A stretch of 64,000 nucleotides of DNA. Origin: Halotia branconii CENA392 (GTDB lineage Bacteria; Cyanobacteriota; Cyanobacteriia; Cyanobacteriales; Nostocaceae). Of this stretch, positions 8,735 through 18,453 are shown one piece after another (position 1 is the first letter of the stretch; each line of letters opens with the position of its first letter). Both the position numbers and the translations under genes were made by a program. Where the stretch lies: the NCBI RefSeq assembly GCF_029953635.1, contig NZ_CP124543.1, positions 2,335,455-2,399,454 of the forward strand, written 5' to 3'. Under the pieces are notes generated by a model, which made no database searches, was not told where the DNA came from, and worked only from the letters and a program-made list of their open reading frames with translations.

Positions 8735-8879
8735 GGTAGAATTTTTCTCCTAAACACTTTGCTACCCGTAGATAACATCGTCCACAGGTGAGGGCAAGCT
8801 TATTAATGGTAGCAACAGAATTGTATAGCAGCCGAAACTAATAATCAGAGCTATTTCATTCCTCAAAAGCGATTTACCT

Positions 8880-11522
8880 TCAAACACTCTTGAATCTTTG
8901 ACTTTGGAGGGTTTCTGTAGCTTTATCAGCAGAAAGCGGTTTGTGGAATAGATAACCTTGCATATCCTCGCAATGAATAGATTTTAAGAAATCTAACTCC
9001 TCTTGCTTTTCTACCCCTTCAGCAGTCAGTTTTAATCCTAAAGTTCGCGCCAAGCTAACGATCGCTGTGACAATATGAGCTACTTTGACATCCGTTGTTA
9101 ATTCTTTAATAAAAGACCGATCAATTTTGAGATTGTGGAGTGGTAATAGTTGCAGACGTGAAAGAGAAGAATGACCTGTACCAAAATCATCGATAGCAAG
9201 GTGAACACCCATTTTCTCCAAATCCAGCAATACAGTTCTGGTAAACTCTAAATCCTCAATGGCTGTTGTTTCTGTGATTTCTAACTCTAAAAATTGTGGC
9301 TCTAAACCTGTTTCTTGTAAAATTTTGGCTACAATTTCCGCAAGTTTGGGTTGACGAAACTGCTTAGGGGAAAGATTGACAGCGATTATGATTGGAGGTA
9401 GTCCCGCTTGTTGCCAAGCTCGATTTTGAATACAAGCTGTCCGTAACACCCATTCACCAATGGGTATAATTAATCCAGTTTCCTCAGCAAGGGGGATAAA
9501 AGTATTAGGTGCTACTAATCCCATTTCAGGATGTTGCCAACGCAACAAAGCTTCCATGCCAGTAATTTGCCCTGTAGCAATATTGACTTGAGGCTGGTAA
9601 TACACTGTAAACTCTCCCCGTTCTAAGGCACAGCGCAAGCTTTTCTCAAGATTCAAAAGCTCAGGAGTTTTGGTACTGAGAGTTGTGGTGTAGTACTGAT
9701 AATTATTTCTCCCTTGATCTTTGGCATAATACAGAGCAGAATCCGCATGTTGAATTAGGGTTTCGGCATCAGGACTATGTTCATCTAGTAAGGCAATGCC
9801 TAAACTTCCACTCACGTAGAGTTCATGCCCGTCAAGATTAAAGACATTTTCTAAAGACTCTAAGATTCTCCAAGCTACTTGGGTTACTTCATCGAGACAA
9901 GTCACGCGGGTTAGGAGGATAGTAAACTCATCTCCTCCCCAACGAGCAACAGTATCTCCACTTCTGAGGCAGTCTTTCAATCTTTGAGCTACGTTTTGTA
10001 ACAATCGATCTCCTAAGGTGTGTCCTAAAGTGTCATTGATAACTTTGAAACGATCTAAATCAAGGAACATCACCGCTAAACTTTCCTGACTACGTACTGC
10101 GCTGGGTAAGGCTTTAGCTAATAGTTCATTAAATAGCAGGCGATTTGGCAATCCAGTCAGCAGATCATGGAGGGCTTGGTAACGAATCTTTTCCTCTACT
10201 TGCTGACGCTGTTGAGCGCCACTGATACTAGCCGCCATCGTTAAAAGTGTAGATTCTTCGTGACGTGACCAGTAACGTTCTTGTGAGCAATCTGCCAAAC
10301 CAAGATATCCCCAAAATTGATCATTTAACCGTAGGGGTACTAAAAGCAGGGATTGAATACTTTCTCGGCAGAGGAGTTCTTGTTCGGCTAAGGGAAACTC
10401 TCGTGTGAGTCCACTAATAATCTGACCGTTAGAAAGAGCATCGCACCAACGAGCTAATTCTAAAGACTGATAAGGCTGGTTTTGCCAGTACTGGGCTGAA
10501 GGCTCAAGGTGGGAGCGTGTCCACTCAAATTGGAGACTTACTGCTATCTCCCCTGTCACTGGATGAGGATGGTTTTTGAAGAGATAGACCCGATCTGCTT
10601 GGGCTGCTTCACCCAATACAGTTAAAGCTCTTTCCATACCAGTTTCGTAATTCATTTCTACTAGCAAATAATTGGCAGCTTCAGCAACTGCCTGTAACAA
10701 GCGATCGCGTTGCTGTAAATCGGCTTCGGCTTGCTTTTGCTTTGTAATATCTCTAACAATAAAAGTTCTAATTAAGTCGCTTTCAGGAAGGAAATGAATA
10801 GATTGTTCAAATACTTCTTGACCAACTTGCACCTCCCGCACAAAAGGATTTATTTTTTGATTCTTAATTGCATTTAGTAGACCTGTCAACATAGGATGCT
10901 GCTTTCCGTCTTTCCTGATTTCAGGAAATTTGAGAGTTGCGGCGGGATTGAGGTAAGTTACGTTTCCTTCTAAATCTGTCTCGATAATTGGATTGGGAAT
11001 GAGTTCAGGGAAAGAAGCTAAGCGGGCTAAGGCAGTCTCGCTAGCAGCTTCAAAATTACGATCAAAAACTAGAGTTTGAAAGGGATTTGCAGAATGAGCT
11101 TGTTCTGATAAGAAACTAGCTAGGTCTTCCGCTGCACAAGATTTAGAAAATGCTTGTTCTGGAATATTAGAAATAGCATAATATTTAGCATGAGCTTGAT
11201 TATCACCAAATACGATAATATCTCCATGTTTGAGATTGTGAGAAAAGCATTTAGTGCCATTCACAAACAAGCCATTAGTACTTCCTTTCCCCTTAAAATT
11301 ACCATCAATAATTTGAAAACCATACTGGTCAGTTTCTGGAATAGATATACGTAATAGAATTGCATGTTGTCTTGATACTGACCGAGAACGGAGAACTATA
11401 GCGTTTCTAGAATCCCGTCCCAGAGAATAAGTAGTCTCTTGCAACAGGATAGTTCGTTGCCCTTGCAAATCCTGGACAACCAAAAGATGGCGTATTTTTT
11501 CCTGCTCGTTTTCTGCCATCAC
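8880..11522 (-). CDS. FHA-PAS-GAF-GGDEF-EAL signalling protein
   Basis: This 880-residue cytoplasmic c-di-GMP enzyme has an N-terminal FHA domain (about 30-105: YSLGRDSRNAIVL, SRQHA, NGLFVNG). It is followed by a PAS-like domain (about 172-265), a GAF domain (about 280-440), GGDEF (about 445-610) with intact RWGGDEF near residue 527, and EAL (about 620-875) with MEALLRW near 655 and DDFGTGHSSL near 776. Both catalytic signatures look intact, so cyclase and phosphodiesterase activity are both possible. The FHA domain suggests input from a Ser/Thr kinase. It is monocistronic, with 630 bp of AT-rich DNA upstream. Confidence 0.92.
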   Translation of the reverse strand: MMAENEQEKIRHLLVVQDLQGQRTILLQETTYSLGRDSRNAIVLRSRSVSRQHAILLRISIPETDQYGFQIIDGNFKGKGSTNGLFVNGTKCFSHNLKHGDIIVFGDNQAHAKYYAISNIPEQAFSKSCAAEDLASFLSEQAHSANPFQTLVFDRNFEAASETALARLASFPELIPNPIIETDLEGNVTYLNPAATLKFPEIRKDGKQHPMLTGLLNAIKNQKINPFVREVQVGQEVFEQSIHFLPESDLIRTFIVRDITKQKQAEADLQQRDRLLQAVAEAANYLLVEMNYETGMERALTVLGEAAQADRVYLFKNHPHPVTGEIAVSLQFEWTRSHLEPSAQYWQNQPYQSLELARWCDALSNGQIISGLTREFPLAEQELLCRESIQSLLLVPLRLNDQFWGYLGLADCSQERYWSRHEESTLLTMAASISGAQQRQQVEEKIRYQALHDLLTGLPNRLLFNELLAKALPSAVRSQESLAVMFLDLDRFKVINDTLGHTLGDRLLQNVAQRLKDCLRSGDTVARWGGDEFTILLTRVTCLDEVTQVAWRILESLENVFNLDGHELYVSGSLGIALLDEHSPDAETLIQHADSALYYAKDQGRNNYQYYTTTLSTKTPELLNLEKSLRCALERGEFTVYYQPQVNIATGQITGMEALLRWQHPEMGLVAPNTFIPLAEETGLIIPIGEWVLRTACIQNRAWQQAGLPPIIIAVNLSPKQFRQPKLAEIVAKILQETGLEPQFLELEITETTAIEDLEFTRTVLLDLEKMGVHLAIDDFGTGHSSLSRLQLLPLHNLKIDRSFIKELTTDVKVAHIVTAIVSLARTLGLKLTAEGVEKQEELDFLKSIHCEDMQGYLFHKPLSADKATETLQSQRFKSV

Positions 11523-12153
11523 TCTCCCTCAAACTTTCATGACTTTAAATGTGCCATCAAAAAGTATTACTCAAACAAATCCTAACTTTCAGTTTCCATT
11601 TTTTGAAAAAGCTATTTTTTTCAGATCAAATAAAATTTGTAAGGTTTTAATCTTGTTGGAAACAACTAGATTAAGTGTCTAGAAGGATATATTTGCCAAC
11701 CAGTTTAGCAATCAAAGAATCCTAGACTTATCCTCTGCTCTTGGTCAGAGTTAGAAAATCTAGAACTTTTGGTCACTATACCCTAATTTAATTTTTTCTT
11801 AAATGTCTAGAATAAATTCTATTAGCTAAGATAATACATAGTAAAAATGCGGATTTTTCACTGATATAGAAGGTAATCAATAAAAAATCGGAACTATATT
11901 TTATTAAGCTAATCAATATGTCAATTTCTAATTTAAATATTGGTAAATGTACTGATAGAACAATATTCTTTGTAAAGATTTTTTAAATAAATACTTTTCA
12001 GTTTTTTGTTTGTATTTTGCGAATCATGTCAGTTAAGACTGTTACAGAATTATTTTCAATAATGAAATAATTTTTAAAAATTTAAATGCCGATTTATTGA
12101 CTTAAAACACTGTTGGTAAATGAGCAATTAGCCAATAAGCAAATTTTTAGACT
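11523..12153. other. AT-rich intergenic region, no gene seen
   Basis: About 630 bp of strongly AT-rich DNA between two minus-strand genes. I find no convincing ORF, RNA gene or strong terminator. It probably holds the promoter of the GGDEF/EAL gene. Confidence 0.5.
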
Positions 12154-13938
12154 TTAAAATGGATTATAGAGTATGGAAAAGTACAGTCCATCTTCTTGTA
12201 ACGTTTTTCCCTGTGATTGAACAGATATTAAAGGAATGCCCCAATCTATACGGGCGCTGAAGCGATCGCCTTGTGACCAGCGCAAGCCAAAACCTAAAGA
12301 AGCAAGAGTGTTAGGGTCGGGATTGTCTTGACTTGAACTATTCCAGGCAATACCGAAATCAATAAAAGGAGCGACCTGCAACACACTATCTGTTTGGGGT
12401 GAGCGGAAAATTGGTATTTGAATTTCAGCAGAGGCAAAAGTGCCATTATCCGTTAGCAATAAATCTTGACGGTAACCTCTAACACTGTCTAGCCCACCTA
12501 TGCCGAACTGTTCTAAAGGCAAAAGCGTTCTAGATGCCAGTTGCATATTTGTACGAAGTAGCAATATGGTATCAGGAGCTAATAGACGTGCCCATTGTGC
12601 TTGTCCTTGCCATGCAAAGAAGCGGCTGTCTGGAGCTTTAGAGTTAATTGTGGCATCAAAAGCTCCTATACCTAGATTGAACTGAGAACGCAAAGCAATC
12701 ACTTCACGACTATTACGAGATGTCCATTCTTGAAAAAAACGTAACGCAGATATACGTGTGCGTCCTTGTGTATCGGCTCCTGGTGAAATTTCATTATTTA
12801 ATTCTGGAAAAGATAAAGAAGATACTTTACTCTCACGTCGAGAGGCTGTTAGACCGAGAGCAAATTCCTGCGTAGGAGTTTGGATTACTGGCTGGCGGAA
12901 TGTCAGTTCGTAATAGCGAGAAGAAGATTCAATATCTAGGATGTCGAAAGAATCTTCGATGACATTGCTTGATGCAGTGCCAAAGTTGAAAGAAATCGTT
13001 CCATTGTAAGGATTTATAGGCAAAGTATAGCTAGTATCAAAAACGTTGCTACCATCAGTATTAGTGTAAGCTAGACTTAAACCATCTCCTAATCCTAGTA
13101 AGTTAGCTTCACTGACTTGTAATCGACGACGAAAGCTACCCACGCTAGGCGATCGCCCATTATCCAAAGCTATTTGAGTACTAAAAGATCGCGCCTCTTT
13201 AATCTTGACTTGTAGCACACTCTCCTCTGGACGCGACCCTGCTGACAAATCAGCAGATAGATTTTGAATTAAAGGATTAAGTTGTAACAATTGCAGTGCT
13301 TCTAACAATCGTTCCCGATTTAGCGGTGCTGATGTCGCTATTGCTAGACGACTACGTACATAATTAGAGTTGAGTCGTTGAGTGCCAGTTATTTGGATAT
13401 CTTCTAACTTACCTTCAACTACTTGGATTTTAATTACACCAGACTTAATTGTTTGAGGTGGAATATAAGCGCCAGAGGTAATGTAGCCCTTTTTAATGTA
13501 TAAATCAGTAATTTTAGAACGAGCTTGAAAAACTTCAGCCAGAGAAATAGGTTTTTTGGTAAATTCAGCAGTGACTTGGGCTAATTCTTCAGGATTGAAT
13601 ACTGTACTACCAATAACCTCAAACTTTTCTACAGTGATAGTTTGGGGAGTTTTTTCTGGTAATTGCTGCTCAGGTGTAGCTGATGGTGCAGAGGGTGGTA
13701 GTAGTTCTACTGGTGGAGGGAGTTGCTGTGGTAGTTGGGGCGATGGCAATGGCGAAGGTACAGATGGTTGAACATCTTGCGGTGGTGGAAGTTGCTGTGA
13801 CAAGATGAAATCGCTATTGGGTGATTGTGTAGTATTAGCTTGGACTTTTAAAGGTCTAGTAATTGAAGTGCTGGTTAACACAAATATACTCACCTGTAAA
13901 CAGGACACTGCAAAGTTTGTAGAGTATTTATCGAGCAT
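12154..13938 (-). CDS. TpsB-type outer-membrane transporter (ShlB/FhaC/HecB family)
   Basis: The 594-residue protein has an N-terminal signal-like region and a proline-rich linker (about 42-97). Two POTRA domains follow (starting VEKFEVIGSTVFNPEEL and IQVVEGKLEDIQI), then a C-terminal 16-strand-type barrel. GGLDSVRGYRQD carries the conserved VRGY of the plug loop L6, and the protein ends in a terminal Phe (YFSILYNPF), as expected for BamA-inserted barrels. It should export a large partner (TpsA) across the outer membrane, but no TpsA gene lies nearby. Cyanobacterial relatives may instead act as general Omp85-like pores. Confidence 0.85.
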   Translation of the reverse strand: MLDKYSTNFAVSCLQVSIFVLTSTSITRPLKVQANTTQSPNSDFILSQQLPPPQDVQPSVPSPLPSPQLPQQLPPPVELLPPSAPSATPEQQLPEKTPQTITVEKFEVIGSTVFNPEELAQVTAEFTKKPISLAEVFQARSKITDLYIKKGYITSGAYIPPQTIKSGVIKIQVVEGKLEDIQITGTQRLNSNYVRSRLAIATSAPLNRERLLEALQLLQLNPLIQNLSADLSAGSRPEESVLQVKIKEARSFSTQIALDNGRSPSVGSFRRRLQVSEANLLGLGDGLSLAYTNTDGSNVFDTSYTLPINPYNGTISFNFGTASSNVIEDSFDILDIESSSRYYELTFRQPVIQTPTQEFALGLTASRRESKVSSLSFPELNNEISPGADTQGRTRISALRFFQEWTSRNSREVIALRSQFNLGIGAFDATINSKAPDSRFFAWQGQAQWARLLAPDTILLLRTNMQLASRTLLPLEQFGIGGLDSVRGYRQDLLLTDNGTFASAEIQIPIFRSPQTDSVLQVAPFIDFGIAWNSSSQDNPDPNTLASLGFGLRWSQGDRFSARIDWGIPLISVQSQGKTLQEDGLYFSILYNPF

Positions 13939-14497
13939 GGCACTGGATTGGTTTTTGCTAAAAATTAAGGGATATATGGAAACTGTTTCAAAAAGTATTG
14001 ACCTAAATAAGTTGCAGATGCAGACAATATCTACGGTCAGCTACGCTAATGTACTGATGAATAACTGAATAATAAAAGTATTAGCTAAGACTCCAGCCAA
14101 ATCAATAATTCATCCATTAGGTAGATTAATCGATTGGGTATGTCGCCTCGCTAGTCAGAGGACAGATAATGTTTAGGTTTCTATGATCAATTCATTAACA
14201 TAAAGCTCAAAACGCAGTAGCAAGGAACCATTATTGCTTAGCGTCAGTAACCATAGCAAGTTATGCAAAGAGTTAGTCAAACAGAAGGCGTAGAACTGCC
14301 GAATACTGTTCATTATGCTCGTGTAGTTGTATAGATATTGAGTGAAGCAATTAGCTTAGCAAGGTCAATGATATTCGTTTTCAACTTAGACCAGACTATG
14401 ATTCATTATTTGAGGCAGGAAGCCAAGAAAAAATGTACGCTAATACTTAAAAACTGATTTTCTGAGACAAAAAACAATTAGGTAGGAGCTTAACACC
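13939..14497. other. intergenic region without recognised gene
   Basis: About 560 bp between divergent genes. The short plus-strand frame 13805-14068 overlaps the TpsB start and has no family resemblance. GGTAGGAG at 14482-14489 is the ribosome site of the downstream gene. Nothing else is recognised. Confidence 0.4.
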
Positions 14498-15226
14498 ATG
14501 CTATTTCAAGACCGGACAGCAGCAGGTCAATTCTTAGCAAGGCAGTTAGCAGATTATGCTAACCGTCCAGATGTGCTAGTGTTAGCTCTACCTAGGGGTG
14601 GTGTTCCTGTGGCATTTGAAGTTGCCAAAGCATTAAATGCTAATTTAGATGTGCTTGTGGTTCGCAAGCTAGGCGTACCCAATGACAAAGAATTGGCAAT
14701 GGGAGCGTTAGCGATCGCGCAACATTTCGTTGGCACAACCTCTCGTCATGAAAAGAAGCTACCTAAAACGGAAATCGCATCCACTGGTGTACGGGTACTC
14801 AATCAAGATATTGTGCATCAGCTAAATATTTCTGATGAGATAATAAACAGCATCGTCGTCCAAGAACAACGAGAGCTAGAGCGACGGGAACAGCTTTATC
14901 GAGATAATCGCCCTTTCCCAGATTTACAGGCACGTACTGTCATATTAGTAGATGATGGTTTAGCCACAGGTGCAACAATGAGGGCTGCGGTGATGGCAGT
15001 GCGTCAGCAGCAACCTGCTAGTATTGTCGTTGCTGTGCCAGTCGCTGCGCTCGAAACTTACCAAGAACTGAAAAGTAAGGTAGAAAATATTGTCTGTGCT
15101 GCCACACCCAACCCTTTTTATAGTGTTGGTCGCTGGTACGAAATCTTTCCACAAACTACAGATGATGAAGTCCGCAGCTTACTTCACAAAAGTTACAAAA
15201 AACTATCAACCATTGTTCCTGAGTAA
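14498..15226 (+). CDS. phosphoribosyltransferase family protein
   Basis: This 242-residue type I PRTase-fold protein starts MLFQDRTAAGQFLARQL and has LALPRGGVPVAFEVAK. The PRPP-binding loop is VILVDDGLATGATM (about residues 148-161). Proteins of this architecture are annotated only as phosphoribosyltransferases; the substrate is not known. A GGTAGGAG ribosome site precedes the ATG. Two hairpins follow the stop (15229-15246 with a T-run, and 15299-15329), the first being a good terminator. Confidence 0.85.
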   Translation: MLFQDRTAAGQFLARQLADYANRPDVLVLALPRGGVPVAFEVAKALNANLDVLVVRKLGVPNDKELAMGALAIAQHFVGTTSRHEKKLPKTEIASTGVRVLNQDIVHQLNISDEIINSIVVQEQRELERREQLYRDNRPFPDLQARTVILVDDGLATGATMRAAVMAVRQQQPASIVVAVPVAALETYQELKSKVENIVCAATPNPFYSVGRWYEIFPQTTDDEVRSLLHKSYKKLSTIVPE

Positions 15227-15228
15227 AT

Positions 15229-15262
15229 AACGCCAAAATTGGCGTTGGGGAATTTGGTTTTT
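15229..15262 (+). terminator. terminator after phosphoribosyltransferase gene
   Basis: Perfect 8-bp stem AACGCCAA/TTGGCGTT (15229-15236 with 15239-15246), with GGTTTTTT reached at 15255-15262. Confidence 0.55.
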
Positions 15263-15298
15263 TCAGATTGCTGATTTAAATTTAGACCAGAATTTAAA

Positions 15299-15329
15299 CT
15301 CATCCCACCCCTTTAAGGCGCGGGATGAG
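15299..15329. repeat. short inverted repeat
   Basis: CTCATCCC (15299-15306) pairs with GGGATGAG (15322-15329) around a 15-nt loop. It lies in the gap before the small membrane-protein gene and may be a second terminator or a leader structure. Confidence 0.35.
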
Positions 15330-15397
15330 CTTAATAATTTTGATCTAAAAGTGCTGTAAAACTGATAACCTAAAACTTACTTATTGGGGAAGAGTTT

Positions 15398-15679
15398 ATG
15401 AGTCGGATGTTTCGACGATACCACCGGCAGATTGCGATCGTCTTATGTCTGCCTTTATTTTTAACTGTATTAACCGGTATGGGCTTTACTATTGCTCACG
15501 AATGGTTACACCAAAACGAGTTAGGTGAATTTCTACTTGGATTGCACACATTAGAAATTTTGCATTTAGAAGGAATTTATCCGATTTTGAATGGTTTAGG
15601 ATTAATCGGCTTATTGATTACTGGTTTAAGCATGACAGGTCTATTTAGTCAACGTCGAAACCAAAATAATCAAGGATAA
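15398..15679 (+). CDS. small membrane protein (PepSY-associated TM-like)
   Basis: The 93-residue protein has a basic N-terminus (MSRMFRRYHRQ), a hydrophobic helix (IAIVLCLPLFLTVLTGMGFTI), a short amphipathic middle, and a second helix (GLGLIGLLITGLSMTGLF). The first helix resembles the N-terminal helix of PepSY-associated membrane proteins. TTGGGGAAGAG upstream of the ATG is a plausible ribosome site. The specific role is unknown. Confidence 0.6.
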   Translation: MSRMFRRYHRQIAIVLCLPLFLTVLTGMGFTIAHEWLHQNELGEFLLGLHTLEILHLEGIYPILNGLGLIGLLITGLSMTGLFSQRRNQNNQG

Positions 15680-15746
15680 ATTTGCTAAGGATATCTTGTT
15701 TAACTCTCCTCTGCTTTTTCTATCCCATGCCCTACGCCCCATACCC

Positions 15747-15777
15747 AAAAACCACGCCTACAAAAAGCGTGGTTTTT
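15747..15777. terminator. bidirectional terminator
   Basis: Perfect 11-bp stem (15747-15757 with 15767-15777), with A-run on one side and T-run on the other. It lies between the convergent small membrane-protein gene and hflX, so it can stop transcription from both. Confidence 0.7.
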
Positions 15778-15790
15778 AATTTTCACTGTG

Positions 15791-17536
15791 TTACTGAGAA
15801 TCAACTGCATATTGAATCAGCTGGGCAAGACGCTGACGTAGGGTTTCTAATCCTAAACGTTCGCTGGATGAAATAAATACCGCTAGGGGAAACTCTTCAC
15901 GAGCTAAAGCTAGTGTCTCACTATCTGCTTGATCAATCTTGTTGAAAGCAACCAAGGCTGGGCCAGGGGTAACTGGCATTTGGGCTAAAATTTCCCTAAC
16001 TGAGCGAATATGGCTCAACCAAGCCGGATGAGACAAATCTACTAAATGTAATAAAGCATCAGCTTCTGTGACTTCCTCCAAAGTGGCGCGGAAAGCATCC
16101 ATTAATGATGCAGGTAGTTCATGGATGAACCCGACTGTATCTGTAATCAGAATCTCTTGATGTTCACCAGTTTCTGCTTTGGGAATCACTAAGCGTCGCG
16201 TGGTGGGGTCAAGAGTAGCAAACAACTGGTCGGCTGTGTAAACTTCAGCGTTAGTCAGAGCATTTAATAATGTAGACTTACCAGCGTTAGTGTAACCAAC
16301 CAAAGCAATTGAAGGAACTTCTTGATGTTGCCGTCGTTGGCGTAACCGCGAACGATGTGCTTGCAATTGATTTACTTCTTTTTGCAGTCGGGAAATGCGC
16401 TGCCCAATGGCACGGCGTTCTGTTTCTAGTTTGGTTTCACCAGGACCGCGTGTGCCAATACCACCACCTAGTCGGGACATGGTTCGACCTCTACCAGTCA
16501 GTCGTGGCTGCATGTACTCTAACTGTGCTAGTTCTACTTGTAATTTACCAGCACGAGATTGAGCGCGTTGAGCAAAGATATCCAAAATTACTTCGGTGCG
16601 GTCAACTACCCTAACACCAATCTGTGCCTCTAAGTTGCGGACTTGAGACGGTGAAAGGTCGCGGTCAAAGACGACGAGATTAACTCCTAAAGTTTGAGCA
16701 GTTAAAGCAACTTCTTGGACTTTGCCTTCACCAACTACTGTTTGAGGATGAATGCGCGATCGCTTTTGTTGTACTGTTCGTAATACATCTCCGCCAGCAG
16801 TGTCTACCAAGCTTGCCAATTCTAGTAGGGTGTCTTGGAATCTTTGTAAAGTCAACTCATTGGTCATTACTCCCACAATTAGCACGCGATCGTGGTCAGC
16901 ATCTACTTCTTGAGCGATAAATTCTCGCTGGAACTCTTGTTCAAGTCCTTCTACCAAATCGAGAAAGTCTTGCTGTGCCAGCATGTCTAAGCTCAGAGGC
17001 GGTGATATATGCCAATTGGGAGTTTGGACTTGAGTTTCTCCTAATTTCAAGGCAGCAAGACTAGTCATCAAAGCACGAGAATCTTGGGGTGTTAGATGAG
17101 CTAAATAAGCTTCTTTGACATACCCAGCAGCACCGCCTCCCCGTCGTGTAAATCCCGTTCCGGTAATATTCATGACTACCAGAGCATCTAAACGTTGCAG
17201 TGCCATCGCTGTCAGTGCCGATTCATTCGGCGGTTCTGGCTTGAGATGGGTAGAGATACAACGAATACCGCTGAGTCGTTCTGCACCATAACGGGGCAGT
17301 TCCAGCGGTGGAATTTGCGTTTGACGCGGTGTGCCTACCCCCACACGAATCACTTGACCACGACGGTTGAGGTAGGCACACACAGGCTGATTTAGTTCTG
17401 TGCTAATTGCTGCCAGACGCTGGGAAAACTCAGGCGTGGTGATGCGATCGCCTGGTATGCGCTGGTGGTACAGTCGCTGTAGTTGTTTCAGCTGACTGGA
17501 CTTGAGACCTTGCAGATTTCCAAAGATAGTTTCTAT
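15791..17536 (-). CDS. hflX: GTPase HflX, probable non-standard (ATA) or internal start
   Basis: HflX is a ribosome-associated GTPase involved in rescue and splitting of stalled ribosomes. The family signature SRLGGGIGTRGPGETKLE is present, as are G1 GYTNAGKST, G3 DTVGF and G4 NKID. The first standard start is GTG at 17383 (530 residues). However, the frame upstream stays open for 51 more codons and reads as the usual HflX N-terminal domain (ETIFGNLQGLKSSQLKQL, PGDRITTPEFSQRLAAIS, ELNQPVCAYLNRRGQV). At the position where family members have Met there is ATA at 17536. A rare ATA start, a CTG start (17512), or a lost start codon with GTG rescue are the alternatives. Confidence 0.9.
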   Translation of the reverse strand: METIFGNLQGLKSSQLKQLQRLYHQRIPGDRITTPEFSQRLAAISTELNQPVCAYLNRRGQVIRVGVGTPRQTQIPPLELPRYGAERLSGIRCISTHLKPEPPNESALTAMALQRLDALVVMNITGTGFTRRGGGAAGYVKEAYLAHLTPQDSRALMTSLAALKLGETQVQTPNWHISPPLSLDMLAQQDFLDLVEGLEQEFQREFIAQEVDADHDRVLIVGVMTNELTLQRFQDTLLELASLVDTAGGDVLRTVQQKRSRIHPQTVVGEGKVQEVALTAQTLGVNLVVFDRDLSPSQVRNLEAQIGVRVVDRTEVILDIFAQRAQSRAGKLQVELAQLEYMQPRLTGRGRTMSRLGGGIGTRGPGETKLETERRAIGQRISRLQKEVNQLQAHRSRLRQRRQHQEVPSIALVGYTNAGKSTLLNALTNAEVYTADQLFATLDPTTRRLVIPKAETGEHQEILITDTVGFIHELPASLMDAFRATLEEVTEADALLHLVDLSHPAWLSHIRSVREILAQMPVTPGPALVAFNKIDQADSETLALAREEFPLAVFISSSERLGLETLRQRLAQLIQYAVDSQ

Positions 17537-17823
17537 AGGCGTTTATGACCAGTAAATGGCCCCCCGAAATCCTTATTTGTCTATTTTACAACAGGGTTTA
17601 AGCTCTAAACTCTGTCTTTTGAGGGATGATATCTCAATTTATGTCCGCAGAGCGTCTTTTTGACCAAGCCCCTTGGTGGCAGGAACAAACAAGAGGGAAT
17701 CAAGTAAAGAATAAAGAGAAGAGTTAACCATGAAAAAAAGGATACAGAACAACTTCTTCTGTTGCTCATTCCCTGTTCCCTTTTAAGTTATTTTGATAGT
17801 AATAACCCAAACTCAATCGAGCA

Positions 17824-18453
17824 ATGGTAACAACACGCGCCACTTCAGAACAAAGGGTTGTATTGAGAAATATCAGCTGGCAGACTTTTGAAACAATGCT
17901 AGCGGATATGGGAGAGGATAGACCCTCTTTAATGGCTTATGACCAAGGAACGCTGGAAATTATGACTCCACTGATGCCTCATGAGCATTGGAAATGTTTA
18001 ATTGAACGTCTAATTTTTGTGCTGGGGGAAGAATTAAATTTAGAGATATTCCCTACAGGTTCTACAACATTTAAACGGGAAGATTTACGGCGTGGTTTAG
18101 AGCCAGATAGTAGCTATTATATTCAAAATGAAGCACTGGTGAGAAACAAATCAGGAATTAATTTGAATACAGATCCAGCACCAGATTTAATAGTAGAAAT
18201 AGACTTGACTAGTTCTTCGCTGAATAAGTTTGATATTTATGCGTCTTTGGGTGTTGCGGAACTTTGGCATTATGACGAAGGAGTGCTGTATATTTACCAG
18301 CTACAAGAAGGAAGATATATAGAGTGTAATAATTCACCTACTTTTAACAATTTGCCTTTAATTGAAACTCCGCAATTTTTAGAAGAAAGTCAACGAATTG
18401 GAGTGATGAGTATGACAAAGAATTTTCGCAATTGGATTAAGGGAAAAATCTAA
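17824..18453 (+). CDS. Uma2 family (DUF820) endonuclease-fold protein
   Basis: A 209-residue PD-(D/E)XK-fold protein of the family greatly expanded in cyanobacteria. LEIMTPLMPHEHWKCLIERL, the catalytic-type LEPDSSYYIQN and PDLIVEIDLTSSS (D-x10-ExD) are all intact. Biological role is unknown; Uma2 genes are often mobile. Its stop overlaps the stop of the convergent DUF3368 gene by 4 nt. Confidence 0.88.
   Translation: MVTTRATSEQRVVLRNISWQTFETMLADMGEDRPSLMAYDQGTLEIMTPLMPHEHWKCLIERLIFVLGEELNLEIFPTGSTTFKREDLRRGLEPDSSYYIQNEALVRNKSGINLNTDPAPDLIVEIDLTSSSLNKFDIYASLGVAELWHYDEGVLYIYQLQEGRYIECNNSPTFNNLPLIETPQFLEESQRIGVMSMTKNFRNWIKGKI

Noticed and set aside
13556..13771. Gly/Ser-rich plus-strand ORF
   Set aside because: It is antisense to the proline-rich linker of the TpsB protein.
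15682..15876. 64-residue plus-strand ORF after the small membrane-protein gene
   Set aside because: It runs through the bidirectional terminator and into the antisense of hflX.
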